A DNA stretch of 12,970 bases. It comes from Candidatus Sifarchaeum subterraneum. Its GTDB lineage: Archaea; Asgardarchaeota; Sifarchaeia; Sifarchaeales; Sifarchaeaceae. A program made the position numbers and the translations under genes. The DNA lies in assembly GCA_016292335.1 (NCBI GenBank), contig JAECRX010000240.1, forward strand, positions 1 through 12,970. The letters are read 5' to 3'. The notes under the pieces are model-generated. The model ran no database searches. It saw only the letters and a program-made list of their open reading frames with translations, and was not told the origin of the DNA. Shown piece by piece: positions 12,673 to 12,970 of this stretch. Positions within the stretch are counted from its first letter, which is position 1. Each line of letters begins with the position of its first letter.

Positions 12673-12970
12673 CTTATGATCTAAGAACGTTCATCCTCAT
12701 TTATAAATCATATACAAAAACGAGGAAAACCACGTTCCTGATTATTTGAGTTTAAACCATGAAAAGCTATGAAGAGATACATCTTGAGAAATAATTGGTT
12801 TTTCTGTATTAAAAGGTGAAATCAAAAGGTAAAATCCAATTAAATACATTCAATTATAATCAAAAGAATTTTCGGATCTAAAACCTAATCTTAAAAAGCA
12901 TTGAAGATTTTAAAAGCAATTTGGTTTATATAAACAAGCAGAAATCAAATCTAAAGAAAGTAATTAATTC
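12673..12970. other. Gene-free right end with a TATA-like palindrome
   Basis: AT-rich with no ORF of note. GTTTATATAAAC (12924-12935) is a perfect 12-bp palindrome containing a strong archaeal TATA sequence. On the plus strand it would start transcription near 12955-12958, so a gene probably begins just beyond the window edge. Confidence 0.4.

Noticed and set aside
1..12970. Insertion sequence, transposase or integrase
   Set aside because: No transposase motif, terminal inverted repeats or target duplications were found. The paired 11-bp boxes at 4810-4846 are too close together to bound an element.

Overview
The window is archaeal. The evidence is an archaeal NAC with a C-terminal UBA domain, a FAU-1 family RNA-binding protein/RNase, an Ogg2-type 8-oxoguanine glycosylase, a protein with a class III (type IV pilin) signal peptide, a type II tRNA-Leu with a bulge-helix-bulge intron and encoded CCA, and archaeal-style TATA boxes with T-run terminators. 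The DNA is AT-rich. Starts at GTG (600) and TTG (4974, 7729, probably 8819) are frequent. I cannot place the lineage with confidence; an uncultivated TACK-type archaeon such as a Bathyarchaeia member would fit, but that is a guess.

Layout. 1-133: probable C-terminal end of a gene entering the window. 134-599: no gene seen. 600-2563: a MoxR AAA+ ATPase and a VWA (MIDAS) protein forming a two-gene unit, followed at once by tRNA-Leu(CAG) (2588-2697), which carries a 23-nt intron in its variable arm. 2852-3482 (minus): a SAM methyltransferase broken by one frameshift. 3870-4508 (minus): an Ogg2 glycosylase. 4471-4767 (minus): what looks like the N-terminal stub of cas1, ending next to one CRISPR-repeat-like hairpin, perhaps the scar of a deleted CRISPR-Cas locus. 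4763-4936: a dense regulatory region. 4974-8643 (plus): a three-gene operon of glyoxylate/hydroxypyruvate reductase, a glyoxylate carboligase-like ThDP enzyme and a hydroxypyruvate-isomerase-like TIM barrel. 8819-9237: a small membrane protein split by a TTGA overlap or frameshift. 9371-9487: a possible 38-residue protein. 9569-10990 (minus): FAU-1. 11185-12036: a pilin-like secreted protein. 12241-12615: archaeal NAC. 12616-12970: no gene, with a TATA-like palindrome near the edge.

How the genes may work together. The 4974-8643 operon reads as a glycerate pathway: two glyoxylate are joined to tartronate semialdehyde (Gcl-like), which is isomerised to or from hydroxypyruvate (Hyi-like) and reduced to D-glycerate (reductase). 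The caveat is that the Gcl-like protein has Glu51, the usual ThDP-activating glutamate, where E. coli Gcl has valine, so acetolactate-type chemistry is possible. A 25-bp imperfect dyad, identical at all but one base, lies just downstream of a TATA-like sequence both before this operon and before the split membrane protein, which suggests co-regulation. MoxR plus VWA is the familiar chaperone/metal-insertion pair, but its client is not visible here.
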